Shown: in pieces, positions 6,322 to 13,038 of the stretch
Position numbering within the stretch: position 1 is the stretch's first letter
Layout: each line of letters begins with the position of its first letter
Assembly: GCA_903928275.1 (NCBI GenBank)
Contig: CAIYQJ010000376.1
Coordinates: 1-13,615, forward strand
Length of the DNA stretch: 13,615 bases
Reading direction: 5' to 3'
Source of the DNA: an uncultured Chloroflexota bacterium
Lineage (GTDB): Bacteria > Chloroflexota > Limnocylindria > Limnocylindrales > CSP1-4
Notes under the pieces: generated by a model
Told to the model about the DNA's origin: nothing
The model's database searches: none
Seen by the model: the letters and a program-made list of their open reading frames with translations, nothing else
Program-made: the position numbers and the translations under genes

Positions 6322-6327
6322 TACACT
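6322..6327 (+). promoter_or_regulatory. -10-like TACACT upstream of the aldehyde dehydrogenase
   Basis: The octamer GGTACACT here also occurs upstream of etfB (12946-12953), in both cases in an intergenic gap before a gene with a normal Shine-Dalgarno. No clear -35 is visible because the (CCGG)5 tract fills its place. It would give a leader of about 125 bases. Confidence 0.35.
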
Positions 6328-6459
6328 CCCGCCGAGGCGCGCGGCCCGCACCGGCCCGCCCATCCCGGTCGTCCGGCGGCCCGGTTCGCGCACGAGATCG
6401 GCGCGACGGACGTGCGACCGGACCAGATCGTCGCCCCGCGCAGTGGAGGTTCCGTCCCG

Positions 6460-7977
6460 ATGGCCGAGGTCGAGGCTCAGGACTACAGGATGTGGATCGA
6501 CGGTCGGGCGACCGAGTCGGTGAGCGGGGAGTGGATCGATGTCCGCAATCCGGCCACGGGCGCGGTGGTCGGTCGCGTGCCGGCCGGGACGGAAGAGGAT
6601 GTCGACCACGCCGTGACGGCGGCCCGGGCGTCGTTCGCGGACGGCCGGTGGAAGGACATGTACGCCCCTCAGCGCGTGGCGATCCTGAACAGGCTCGCGG
6701 ACCTCATCGACGAGCGCACGCCGGAGATCGCCGCTCTCGAGACCGCGCAGACGGGGAGTGCGCTCAAGCTCCGCCGCGACTCCGACATCCCGTTCAGCGC
6801 CGACAACCTGCGCTTCTTCGCCTCGGCGATCCGCCACCTCGACGGCAGGGCCGCCGCCGAGTACAGCGGCGGCCACACCAGCATGATCCGGCGCGAGCCG
6901 CTCGGCGTGGCCGGCCAGATCGCGCCGTGGAACTACCCGTTCATGATGGCGATCTGGAAGGTCGGCCCGGCCATCGCGGCCGGCAACTCGGTCGTCCTCA
7001 AGCCGGCGACGGTCACGCCGATCACCACCTGCCTCCTCGGCGAGATGGCCAGGGAGGCCGGGCTCCCGAACGGCGTCCTCAACATCGTGACCGGCCGCGG
7101 CGATGTCGTCGGCGCGGCGATCGCCGCCCACCACGACATCGACATCGTGAGCCTCACGGGCGACTCCGAGACCGGTCGGAAGATCGCCGCCCTCGCGAGC
7201 GGCAACCTCAAGCGCGTCCACCTCGAGCTCGGCGGCAAGGCCCCGTTCATCGTGTTCGCCGACGCGGACCTCGATGCCGCGGCGCACGGCGCGACGGCCG
7301 GCGCCCTCGTCAATGCCGGCCAGGACTGCACCGCCGCCACGCGGATCTACGTCCACCACTCCGTGTTCGACGCCTTCACCTACAAGCTCAAGGCCCTCGT
7401 CGAGAGCGTCCGCGTGGGCGATCCGCTCGCCGAGACCACGGACATGGGCACGCTCATCAGCGAGGCGCAGCTCACCCGCGTCGACGGCTTCGTCCAGCGC
7501 GCCCGCCAGGCGGGAGCGACGATCCTCACCGGCGGTGCCCGCGCGGTCGTCCCGGGCTTCAGCGGGCCCTTCTACCAGCCGACGATCATCCTCACCGACG
7601 ACCAGAAGGCGGAGGTGGTCCAGAGCGAGATCTTCGGGCCGGTCATCACCGTCCTTCGCTTCGACACCGAGGAAGAGGTCCTCGCGATGGCGAACGATTG
7701 CCGGTACGGGCTCGCCTCCTCGGTCTGGACGGAGGACGTCCGCAAGGCGATGCGCGCCGCGAAGGCGCTGAACTTCGGCTGCGTCTGGGTGAACGATCAC
7801 CTCCCGCTCGCGAGCGAGATGCCGCACGGCGGCTTCAAGCAGTCCGGCTATGGCAAGGACATGTCGCAGTACTCGTTCGACGAGTACACGCAGGTCAAGC
7901 ACGTGATGGTGGAGCTCTCCGGCGAGGCCGAGAAGGGCTGGCACTACACGATCTTCGGCGACCCGAAGGCGGACTGA
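6460..7977 (+). CDS. Aldehyde dehydrogenase, gamma-aminobutyraldehyde type
   Basis: The 505-residue protein is a full NAD(P)-dependent aldehyde dehydrogenase. Visible are GQIAPWNYPFMMAIWK (Asn158), GNSVVLKPA for cofactor binding, SLTGDSETG, the general base Glu256 in LELGGKAPF, and the catalytic Cys290 in NAGQDCTAATR. The C-terminal EMPHGGFKQSGYGKDMS and DEYTQVKHVMV are typical of PatD/YdcW-like gamma-aminobutyraldehyde dehydrogenases, which oxidise 4-aminobutanal to GABA in putrescine breakdown. The ATG at 6460 has GGAGG at 6445-6449. The frame stays open far upstream, but that part is antisense-like shadow of the decarboxylase. Paired with the decarboxylase it suggests amine catabolism. Betaine-aldehyde or another amino-aldehyde substrate is possible. 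Confidence 0.9.
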   Translation: MAEVEAQDYRMWIDGRATESVSGEWIDVRNPATGAVVGRVPAGTEEDVDHAVTAARASFADGRWKDMYAPQRVAILNRLADLIDERTPEIAALETAQTGSALKLRRDSDIPFSADNLRFFASAIRHLDGRAAAEYSGGHTSMIRREPLGVAGQIAPWNYPFMMAIWKVGPAIAAGNSVVLKPATVTPITTCLLGEMAREAGLPNGVLNIVTGRGDVVGAAIAAHHDIDIVSLTGDSETGRKIAALASGNLKRVHLELGGKAPFIVFADADLDAAAHGATAGALVNAGQDCTAATRIYVHHSVFDAFTYKLKALVESVRVGDPLAETTDMGTLISEAQLTRVDGFVQRARQAGATILTGGARAVVPGFSGPFYQPTIILTDDQKAEVVQSEIFGPVITVLRFDTEEEVLAMANDCRYGLASSVWTEDVRKAMRAAKALNFGCVWVNDHLPLASEMPHGGFKQSGYGKDMSQYSFDEYTQVKHVMVELSGEAEKGWHYTIFGDPKAD

Positions 7978-7983
7978 CCGAGT

Positions 7984-7997
7984 CCGGCGCAAGCCGG
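7984..7997 (+). promoter_or_regulatory. Small GNRA-loop hairpin before the DUF4332 gene
   Basis: CCGGC and GCCGG enclose a GCAA tetraloop immediately ahead of the AGGAGGG Shine-Dalgarno (7999-8005). The structure is compact and stable. It could separate expression of the dehydrogenase and the downstream genes or protect an mRNA end. Confidence 0.4.
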
Positions 7998-8015
7998 CAG
8001 GAGGGATCCACGCCC

Positions 8016-8405
8016 GTGCCCCCGATCACCGCTCTCACCCGCATCGAGCCGGTCCACCTCGAGCGCCTCGAGAAGCAGGGCATCTTCACGACAGGTCTGC
8101 TCCTCGAGGTCTCGGAGACACGGACCCGGCGGCAGACGCTTGCCGACCAGGTGGACGCCGACACGACGGACGTCCTCGCGTGGCGCGACGAGGCCCTCCT
8201 CCTGAACCTCGCCCGCTTCGGCCCGGGGGAGCATGCCCTCTTCATCCAGGCCCGGGTCGACGGCCTGCGCGCCGTCACCGGCATCGCTCTCGACGACCTC
8301 GGGGGGCGCCTGGCGAGGGCGGCCGTGGAGCTGAAGCAGCCGGCGCCCGACGACGCGACGATCGAGATGTGGTGGGAGCAGGCCAGGACGCTCGCGGAGG
8401 AGTGA
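8016..8405 (+). CDS. DUF4332-like helix-hairpin-helix protein
   Basis: The GTG at 8016 has a strong AGGAGGG 10 bases upstream, and the frame gives 129 residues. The layout is that of DUF4332: ALTRIEPVHLERLEKQGIFT, a first helix-hairpin-helix-like unit, then GLLLEVSETRTRRQTLADQV, then a second unit (LLNLARFGPGEHALFIQARV, followed by GLRAVTGIALDDL). The family holds tandem helix-hairpin-helix folds that usually bind DNA or proteins without sequence specificity, and its cellular role is not settled. In this copy the usual Gly-rich hairpin (GIGP/GVG) is degenerate in the first repeat (IEPVH), so DNA binding is uncertain. Its stop overlaps the GTG of the next gene, implying coupled translation with the membrane protein. 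Confidence 0.7.
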   Translation: MPPITALTRIEPVHLERLEKQGIFTTGLLLEVSETRTRRQTLADQVDADTTDVLAWRDEALLLNLARFGPGEHALFIQARVDGLRAVTGIALDDLGGRLARAAVELKQPAPDDATIEMWWEQARTLAEE

Positions 8406-9124
8406 CGACGGCTACGGGCTCCGGCGGACAGGACGAGGCGGTCGAAAGCGCCGCGCGGTCGCGCCGCGCCCTCGTCATCTCCGCCGTCGCGGGTGTCGCG
8501 ACCGCGATCGTCATCCTCGGCGTGGCCGTGGCGCTCTTCTTCAATCCGCTGTGGGTCGGTTTCGAGCAGGGCCGGACGCAGGTGGACGCCTGGACCGGCT
8601 GGGACGCGGCCACGATCCGGGCGGTCACCGACTCGGTCGTCGGCGAGGTCTTCCTCGGCCCCGGGACGTTCGCCCAGCGGGCCGGCGGGCTCCCGGTCTT
8701 CTCCGCGGAGGAGGCCGGCCACATGGCCGACGTGCGGCACGTCGTGATCGGGTTCGCGGTGGTCGTCCTGCTCGCGGCCGCGGCCCTCCTGTTCGCTCGC
8801 CGGGCCGACCGGCGCCGCGAGGCCTTCTGGCGCGGGGTCCTGGCGGGTGCGGTCGGCCTCGCGGCCGGCCTCGTCGCGGCGGGCGTCTTCGCCGTGTTCT
8901 TCTTCGACGCGGCCTTCGAGGTCTTCCACCGGCTCTTCTTCGCGCCGGGGACGTACAGCTTCGATCCGGCGACGTCGCGCCTGGTCCAGCTCTTCCCGGA
9001 GCTATTCTGGATGGAGACGTCGATCGCCCTCGGGATCGTCGCCATCGCCATCGCCGTCGTGACCGCGGCCGTCGCGGGACGTCGGTCGAGGGACCTCCGC
9101 GCCGCCGCAGGTCCCGGACGATGA
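8402..9124 (+). CDS. DUF1461 membrane protein, Lit-like lipoprotein transacylase family
   Basis: The 240-residue protein has four predicted spans, at about residues 22-45, 113-134, 145-170 and 205-230. It carries the signatures of DUF1461/TIGR01906: NPLWVGFEQGR after the first span, AEEAGHMADVRHV with His107 in the large extracytoplasmic loop, and FHRLFFAPGTYSFDP (His176) followed by LVQLFPELFW. The characterised member is Lit of Enterococcus and Bacillus, which moves an acyl chain within a lipoprotein from the glycerol to the N-terminal Cys using two conserved His. His107 and His176 are the obvious counterparts. The GTG at 8402 overlaps the upstream TGA. GGAGG is only one base away, which is short, but no better start exists. 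The stop overlaps the next ATG. Family firm; Lit activity inferred. Confidence 0.8.
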   Translation: MTTATGSGGQDEAVESAARSRRALVISAVAGVATAIVILGVAVALFFNPLWVGFEQGRTQVDAWTGWDAATIRAVTDSVVGEVFLGPGTFAQRAGGLPVFSAEEAGHMADVRHVVIGFAVVVLLAAAALLFARRADRRREAFWRGVLAGAVGLAAGLVAAGVFAVFFFDAAFEVFHRLFFAPGTYSFDPATSRLVQLFPELFWMETSIALGIVAIAIAVVTAAVAGRRSRDLRAAAGPGR

Positions 9125-10257
9125 GGCGACTCGGCGGATACACGTTCCGACTGCTCGGCGCCGACGTTCGCCTCCATCCGAGCTGGTTTCTGGTGCTCCC
9201 GCTCGTCGCGGTCGCCCTCGCCGTCTCGCGGCCCGAACTGACCGGCGACCCGCTCGACGGGCCGACGGTCGTGCTCGGCATCGTCGCGGCGGCACTCCTG
9301 CTCGTCGCGGCGATCGCGCACGAGGCCGGGCACGTCGCTGTCGCGCGACTGCGGCGTGCCCCGTACGGGCCGACGACCCTGTACTTCTTCGGCGGCGTCG
9401 AGACGATCGACAGGGAACCCGGGAGGCCACGCGACGAGGTCCTCGTCGCGGCGGGCGGTCCCGCAGCAAGCCTGGCCTTCGCCCTTGTGCTCGGCACGGC
9501 GGCCGCCGTCATCCCGCCGGGCGCCGGGGTCGCCGGTGTCGCCCGCGAGGCGCTGCTCCTCGGCTCCGGCCTGACCGTGCTCATCGGCCTCGCCAACCTG
9601 TTACCGGGAGAGCCCCTCGATGGTGGACGGATCGTCTACGGCATCGCCTGGGGAGCCACGCACGACCCGCGACGCGCCCGCCGGATCGCGGGCCGCACGG
9701 GCCGGACGATGGGCCTGCTCCTCATCGGCGGCGGCCTCGTGGCGGCGTTCGCCGGGGACCCGGCAGACGCCGTCGTCTTCGTCGCCGCCGGGTGGTTCGT
9801 CCGCAGCGGCGCGATCGCGGCGGAACGCCGGGAAGGCGTCCGGGACCTGGTCGGCGCGCTCCGCGTCGAGGACGCGATGGACCGCGACGCGCCTGCGCTG
9901 GCTCCCACGCTCACGCTCGACACGTTCGCCTCCGCCGCCCTGGAGACCGGCGATCCGGACGCGTTCGCCGTGCGACGCGACGGCGAGCTCGTGGGCGTCC
10001 TCGGACTCCGCGCCATCCGGCGCCTCCGCCGCGATCGCTGGCCCACCATCCGCGTCGAGGATGCCATGACGGCCCTCGCGGACCTCACCTCGCTCGCGCC
10101 GAGTGCCCCCCTGTGGCCCGCGATCGAGGAGCTCCAGCGGTCGGGCGGTGACGCCCTCCCGGTCGTCGGGGAGGGGGGTGTCGTCGGCCTCCTCACCCGC
10201 GTCTCGGTCGCACGCCTCGTCACCGAGCGGGCACGGATCGCGGGACGGGTGCTGTGA
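9121..10257 (+). CDS. Site-2 protease (M50) with two C-terminal CBS domains
   Basis: The 378-residue protein starts at an ATG overlapping the preceding stop. The membrane part has the zinc protease motif HEAGH at residues 67-71 in a span, PTTLYFFGGVETI, and the second metal motif NLLPGEPLDGG (Asn159, Asp167). It resembles SpoIVFB/Rip3-type site-2 proteases. The C-terminal region (about 245-370) has two CBS repeats, each opening with VEDAM, the second reading LPVVGEGGVVGLLTRVSVARL. S2Ps cut transmembrane segments of anti-sigma factors, precursors or signal-peptide remnants; CBS domains often sense adenosine nucleotides. The usual Phe or Ala of NLLPxFPLDGG is Glu164 here. Coupling to a Lit-like protein suggests a shared role at the membrane, perhaps lipoprotein or signal-peptide processing (inference). 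Confidence 0.9.
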   Translation: MRRLGGYTFRLLGADVRLHPSWFLVLPLVAVALAVSRPELTGDPLDGPTVVLGIVAAALLLVAAIAHEAGHVAVARLRRAPYGPTTLYFFGGVETIDREPGRPRDEVLVAAGGPAASLAFALVLGTAAAVIPPGAGVAGVAREALLLGSGLTVLIGLANLLPGEPLDGGRIVYGIAWGATHDPRRARRIAGRTGRTMGLLLIGGGLVAAFAGDPADAVVFVAAGWFVRSGAIAAERREGVRDLVGALRVEDAMDRDAPALAPTLTLDTFASAALETGDPDAFAVRRDGELVGVLGLRAIRRLRRDRWPTIRVEDAMTALADLTSLAPSAPLWPAIEELQRSGGDALPVVGEGGVVGLLTRVSVARLVTERARIAGRVL

Positions 10258-10309
10258 GATCCGCATCGCCCATGCCTGGACCCGGCGCGGCCCGTCGTGG
10301 GTCGGGTCG

Positions 10310-11644
10310 ATGAGCCCCGAGCGGCTCCTCTCGGTCGAAGAGGCGCGGGACACGGTCCTCGCCGGCGCCGGCGGGCCGCTCGAGGCAGAGTGCCTCGCGC
10401 TCGACGAGGCGCTGGGTCGCGTCGCGGCCGAGCCGGTGCGGGCCCGCATCTCGCTGCCGCCGTGGCCCAACAGCGCCATGGACGGCTACGCGATCATCGC
10501 CGCGGACGTCGCGGGTGCCACCGAGTCCGCGCCCGTCCGGCTCTCGGTGACGGGCGAGACGGCAGCCGGGGGTGAGGGCACGGCGCCGGTGCAGCACGGC
10601 GTGGCCGTCCGGATCGCGACCGGGGCGCCGCTGCCGGACGGTGCCGACGCGATCGTCCAGGTGGAGCTGACCACGCCGATCGCGGCCGACGGCACCGCCG
10701 GTCCACGGGCGCGCGACGCGGCGGGACCGATCCCGGCGGCCTGTCTCGTCCACGCCCCGGTCCTGGCGGGGGCGCACGTGCGCGCGCGCGCCAGCGACGT
10801 CTCCGCGGGCGACGTCATCCTCCCGACAGGGCATGTCGTCACGCCGTCTGCGATCGCGCTCGCCGCGGGGACCGGCGTCGTGGAGGTCCGCGCGTGGCGC
10901 CGGCCGCGCGTCGCCATCCTTGCGACCGGCGACGAGATCCGCGGGCCGGGTGAGCCCATCGGGCCCACCGGCATCCCCGATGCGAACGGGCCGGGCCTCG
11001 CGGCTCTCGTGCACGCCGACGGGTTCGTCGTCATCCGTCTCGGGATCGCGCGCGACCGGCTCGACGACGTCGTGGAGCGACTCCGGGCCGGGATCGCGGG
11101 CGCGGACGCCGTCGTCGTGAGCGGCGGCGTCTCCGTGGGGCCGTACGACGCCGTGAGGGCCGCCTTCGCCGCGGTCGGCGACGTGCAGCTGTGGCGCGTC
11201 GCCGTCCAGCCGGGCAAGCCGTTCGCGTTCGGCATGGCGAGCACCCGGACGCCCGGCGGACGCCGGGTGCCCCTCTTCGGCCTGCCGGGCAACCCCGTCT
11301 CCACCTTCGTCACGTACGAGCTGTTCGTCCGGCCGGCGTTGCGCGCTCTCGCCGGGCACGCCGACCTCCTGCGACCCGTCGAGGCGGCCGTCATCGAGGA
11401 GACCGCCCGGACATCCCGGGGCCGTCGCGCGTACCTGCGCGCCGTCGTCGTCCGCGATGCGGCCGGGGCTCCGGCCCGCGATGCATCGGGGCGCCTGCTC
11501 GTGCGCCTTGCCGGCGGCCAGGGAAGCCACGTCCTGAGCGCGCTCGCTCGCGCCGACGGTCTCGCGATCGTGGCGGCCGAGGTCGAAGAGGTCGTTCCGG
11601 GCGACCCGGTCGGCTTCTGCTGGACGACCGATCGGGGCGGCTGA
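10310..11644 (+). CDS. moeA: Molybdopterin molybdenumtransferase MoeA
   Basis: The 444-residue protein matches MoeA along its whole length. Seen are PPWPNSAMDGYAI (Asp58, equivalent to the conserved Asp59 of the E. coli enzyme), RIATGAPLPDGADAIVQVE, ILATGDEI, DANGPGLAALV, VVSGGVSVGPYDAV, QPGKPFAFG and LPGNPVSTFVTYE. MoeA inserts molybdate into adenylylated molybdopterin to form Moco. I start at the ATG at 10310, 52 bases after the S2P stop. The Shine-Dalgarno is weak (GGGTCGGG close upstream). It is somewhat longer than the common 400-420 residues, owing to loops at about residues 120-150 and in the C-terminal domain. moaC and a mogA-type gene follow on the same strand. Confidence 0.93.
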   Translation: MSPERLLSVEEARDTVLAGAGGPLEAECLALDEALGRVAAEPVRARISLPPWPNSAMDGYAIIAADVAGATESAPVRLSVTGETAAGGEGTAPVQHGVAVRIATGAPLPDGADAIVQVELTTPIAADGTAGPRARDAAGPIPAACLVHAPVLAGAHVRARASDVSAGDVILPTGHVVTPSAIALAAGTGVVEVRAWRRPRVAILATGDEIRGPGEPIGPTGIPDANGPGLAALVHADGFVVIRLGIARDRLDDVVERLRAGIAGADAVVVSGGVSVGPYDAVRAAFAAVGDVQLWRVAVQPGKPFAFGMASTRTPGGRRVPLFGLPGNPVSTFVTYELFVRPALRALAGHADLLRPVEAAVIEETARTSRGRRAYLRAVVVRDAAGAPARDASGRLLVRLAGGQGSHVLSALARADGLAIVAAEVEEVVPGDPVGFCWTTDRGG

Positions 11645-11725
11645 CGCGGGATCGCGCCGGCCGCGCGCGCGAGCCGGACATCGGCGACGATGACGCGGCG
11701 CGGACCGCGCGCCGGAGGAGGAACG

Positions 11726-12346
11726 ATGGAGCCCACGCACCCTACCCGCACCGAGCGGCGCCGCCTCACGCACGTCGACCGTGGCGGCAGGCCGCGCATG
11801 GTCGACGTCTCGGCGAAGCCCGCGACCGCGCGGCGGGCCGTCGCGGAGGCGCTCGTGACGATGGGCCCCTCCACGCTCCAGATCGTCATCGACGGCGTCG
11901 CGGAGAAGGGCGACGTCCTCACCGTCGCCGAGCTCGCCGGCGTGATGGGCGGCAAGCGCACGAGCGACCTCGTGCCGCTCTGTCATCCGATCGCCCTGAC
12001 GGACCTCGTCGTGACCGCGCGACCCGACCGGGCCGCCGGCGGGATCCGGATCCGCGCCGAGGCGGCCACGGTCGGCCCGACCGGCGTCGAGATGGAGGCG
12101 CTCACCGCGGCGTCCGTCGCGGCGCTCACCGTCTACGACATGGTGAAGGGCGTGGAGCGCGGGGCCGAGATCGCGTCCGTCCGCCTCCTCGAGAAGACCG
12201 GCGGGAAGAGCGGGGACTGGCACCGACCGCCGGACGAGGCGGGGCGAGATGGGAACGCCGCCCCGGTCCGCGTGGCGCGACGGCCTCCGCCGCCGAAGAG
12301 CGTCGCGCCCGGGACCGGCGCGCCGCGGCAGCGGTCGCGCGGGTGA
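11726..12346 (+). CDS. moaC: Cyclic pyranopterin monophosphate synthase MoaC
   Basis: The ATG at 11726 has GGAGGAGG just upstream (11714-11721). The 206-residue protein holds LTHVD, PRMVDVSAKP, VMGGKRTSDLVPLCHPIAL, GVEMEALTAASVAALTVYD and MVKGVERGAEI, LLEKTGGKSG. Every catalytic residue I know for the E. coli enzyme lines up with a constant shift of ten: Lys61, His87, Glu122, Glu124, Asp138 and Lys141. MoaC converts 3',8-cH2GTP to cyclic pyranopterin monophosphate, the step after MoaA. The last 35 or so residues form an Arg/Pro-rich extension (RRPPPPKS and after) not needed by the family. It ends in the sequence that overlaps the next start codon, so part of the tail may exist only because of that overlap. 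Confidence 0.95.
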   Translation: MEPTHPTRTERRRLTHVDRGGRPRMVDVSAKPATARRAVAEALVTMGPSTLQIVIDGVAEKGDVLTVAELAGVMGGKRTSDLVPLCHPIALTDLVVTARPDRAAGGIRIRAEAATVGPTGVEMEALTAASVAALTVYDMVKGVERGAEIASVRLLEKTGGKSGDWHRPPDEAGRDGNAAPVRVARRPPPPKSVAPGTGAPRQRSRG

Positions 12347-12885
12347 CCGAGCCTGCCGGCCGCGCCACGGTGGCGGTCGTCGTGACCGTCTCGGACGGAG
12401 TGAGCGCCGGCGAGCGCGAGGACGTCTCCGGTCCGGCGGTCGCGGCGCGGCTCGCGGTGCTCGGCTGGAGCGTCCAGCGGCTCGTGGTCCCGGACGACCG
12501 ACCCCGGATCGCGGCCGCCATCGCGGATGCTGCGGTCCGAGGGCGCCTCGTCATCACCACGGGTGGAACGGGGCTCGCGCCGCGGGACGTGACACCCGAG
12601 GCCACCTCGGACGTCGTCGAGCGCATCATCCCGGGCATCGCGGAGGCGATGCGCACGGCCGGTCGTGCGTCGACCCCGCGTGCCGACCTTGGCCGCGGGA
12701 TGGCCGGGACGATCCGGGACGCGCTCGTCGTGAATCTCCCGGGCAGCCCGCGCGGGGCGATCGAATCCCTCGGGGCGATCGAGGCGGTCCTGTCACACGC
12801 GATCGAGACGCTCGCGGGACCGTACGACCATGGCCCGGCCCCGAGCGACGAGGACGCGCCACGGCAGAGCCGCGAACGACCGTGA
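12343..12885 (+). CDS. mogA: MogA/MoaB-type molybdopterin adenylyltransferase
   Basis: The GTG at 12343 overlaps the moaC stop (GTGA), which suggests translational coupling. The 180-residue protein has the MoCF fold markers: TVSDGVSAGEREDVSGPAV, LVITTGGTGLAPRDVTPEAT, and GRGMAGTIRDALVVNLPGS followed by Arg-Gly-Ala. It adenylylates molybdopterin before MoeA inserts molybdenum. MogA and MoaB cannot be separated safely by eye, so the symbol is tentative. A charged tail of about 20 residues closes the protein. With moeA and moaC it supplies early and late Moco steps; moaA, moaD and moaE are not in the window. Confidence 0.9.
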   Translation: MTEPAGRATVAVVVTVSDGVSAGEREDVSGPAVAARLAVLGWSVQRLVVPDDRPRIAAAIADAAVRGRLVITTGGTGLAPRDVTPEATSDVVERIIPGIAEAMRTAGRASTPRADLGRGMAGTIRDALVVNLPGSPRGAIESLGAIEAVLSHAIETLAGPYDHGPAPSDEDAPRQSRERP

Positions 12886-12939
12886 GACGCTGATCTCCCC
12901 GGTGCCGCCCTCCCCACCGGGCTGCGCCCCGCGCGTCTC
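12884..12939 (+). terminator. Nested stem-loop after the Moco genes
   Basis: An outer 7-bp stem pairs GAGACGC (12884-12890) with GCGTCTC (12933-12939). Inside it CCCGGTG (12898-12904) pairs with CACCGGG (12915-12921) around a 10-base loop. It begins in the stop codon of the mogA-type gene. No T-run follows, so it is a terminator by position and form only. Confidence 0.5.
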
Positions 12940-12947
12940 GCCGCCGG

Positions 12948-12953
12948 TACACT
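12948..12953 (+). promoter_or_regulatory. -10-like TACACT upstream of etfB
   Basis: GGTACACT lies right after the stem-loop that ends the Moco genes and about 85 bases before the etfB start. It is identical to the octamer upstream of the aldehyde dehydrogenase. A -35 is not clear. Confidence 0.4.
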
Positions 12954-13038
12954 GAGCCGGGCCGGGACTCATCGTGCCCGCCCGATCGGCGACGCGCCGG
13001 CGCCGATCGCATCGACCTCGACTACCTGGAGCGATCGC

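Noticed and set aside
5041..6459. Upstream extension of the aldehyde dehydrogenase frame through the decarboxylase
   Set aside because: The extension is low-complexity Arg-rich sequence overlapping a well-supported gene, while a Shine-Dalgarno and the family start support 6460.
11241..11270. 8-bp inverted repeat (GCACCCGG / CCGGGTGC) within moeA
   Set aside because: It lies in coding sequence for a variable loop, has a 14-base spacer, and is the kind of short GC pairing expected by chance here.
11191..12342. Upstream extension of the mogA-type frame through moeA and moaC
   Set aside because: It is out of frame with two well-supported Moco genes and has no family similarity. The GTG at 12343 fits the family start.
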